Part shown: positions 35,597 through 35,752 of the stretch, one piece after another
Numbering within the stretch: the stretch's first letter is position 1
How the letters are laid out: every line of letters starts with the position of its first letter
NCBI GenBank assembly: GCA_030655955.1
Contig: JAUSOZ010000221.1
Location: forward strand, 1 to 35,752
Direction: 5' to 3'
Origin: Deltaproteobacteria bacterium
Lineage (GTDB): Bacteria; Desulfobacterota; Desulfobaccia; Desulfobaccales; 0-14-0-80-60-11
Length of the DNA: 35,752 nucleotides
Notes under the pieces: model-generated
The model's input: the letters and a program-made list of their open reading frames with translations, nothing else
What the model was told of the DNA's origin: nothing
The model's database searches: none
Translations under genes and position numbers: made by a program

Positions 35597-35752
35597 TAAA
35601 TTATAAAATTTCTCGCTAAGATGCAGCAGTGTCCAGTGAGAAAATTGCCTGCGGTCGTCCTGCCCCCCTCACCCCCACCCTCTCCCCCCGAAACGGGGGG
35701 AGAGGGAGTAGATGATGTCGCCGGGTTTAGTAACCGTAAGGCATTAAATCGG
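35597..35752. other. Intergenic end of window with a G/C-tract hairpin
   Basis: No gene. An inverted repeat CCCTCTCCCCCC/GGGGGGAGAGGG around GAAAC (about 35678-35706) belongs to a widespread intergenic repeat type. TTATAAAAT near 35602 could serve as a promoter -10 for the sensor kinase on one strand. Confidence 0.5.

Overview
The window is GC-rich, about 35.7 kb, and reads as the chromosome of a strictly anaerobic Desulfobacterota-type (former Deltaproteobacteria) bacterium, possibly a sulfate reducer or syntroph of the Desulfobacca/Syntrophobacter kind. The lineage is inferred from gene content: methylene-tetrahydrofolate reductase genes (metF/metV) embedded in heterodisulfide-reductase (Hdr) genes, a selenocysteine-containing MvhD, two elaborate PAS/GAF histidine kinases, and a MenG/UbiE-type quinone methyltransferase. 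No rRNA, tRNA, CRISPR array or intact insertion sequence was seen.

Layout. (1) 1-4121, minus strand: phosphate module phoB-phoR, then pstS behind a good three-repeat Pho box, then the 5' end of pstC cut by the window edge. (2) 4448-7293: a secreted protein of unknown function, a small HMA-like protein and a PIN-PhoH ATPase. (3) 7744-9660, plus strand: an acetyl-CoA hydrolase/CoA-transferase and an unusual lipoprotein. (4) 9803-11184, minus: a menG/ubiE-like gene and a second SAM methyltransferase, translationally coupled. (5) 11831-23526, minus: the centre of the window, hdrC-hdrB-hdrA-mvhD-metV-metF followed by an HdrA-like gene and an HdrA/MvhD fusion gene. (6) 24179-26899, plus: a hybrid sensor kinase. 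(7) 27051-30015, plus: universal stress protein, GAPDH and an archaeo-eRF1-like protein. (8) 30446-35455, minus: a double-length malic enzyme and a c-haem-motif sensor kinase.

How the genes work together. Region 5 encodes a MetFV-HdrABC-MvhD type methylene-THF reductase, the methyl-branch step of the Wood-Ljungdahl pathway, wired to flavin/FeS electron carriers. Three things make it unusual. The ORF track breaks mvhD at an in-frame TGA that is best read as selenocysteine (Sec66), with a SECIS-like hairpin just downstream. HdrA is a 1503-residue chain that appears to hold two HdrA modules plus an inserted GltD/NfnB-like NAD(P)H module. The cluster continues into a second HdrA-like pair, one member of which has a degenerated flavoprotein domain fused to ferredoxin and MvhD domains. 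The operon divides into overlapping gene blocks, and each gap between blocks carries a repeat or large hairpin.

Other highlights are the tandem malic enzyme, whose first half has lost metal- and substrate-binding residues, and several families of dispersed palindromic repeats. These include a perfect 28-bp palindrome inside elements of roughly 115-195 bp and a 132-bp MITE-like element with 20-21 bp terminal inverted repeats. All functional calls come from reading motifs by eye; no database search was run.
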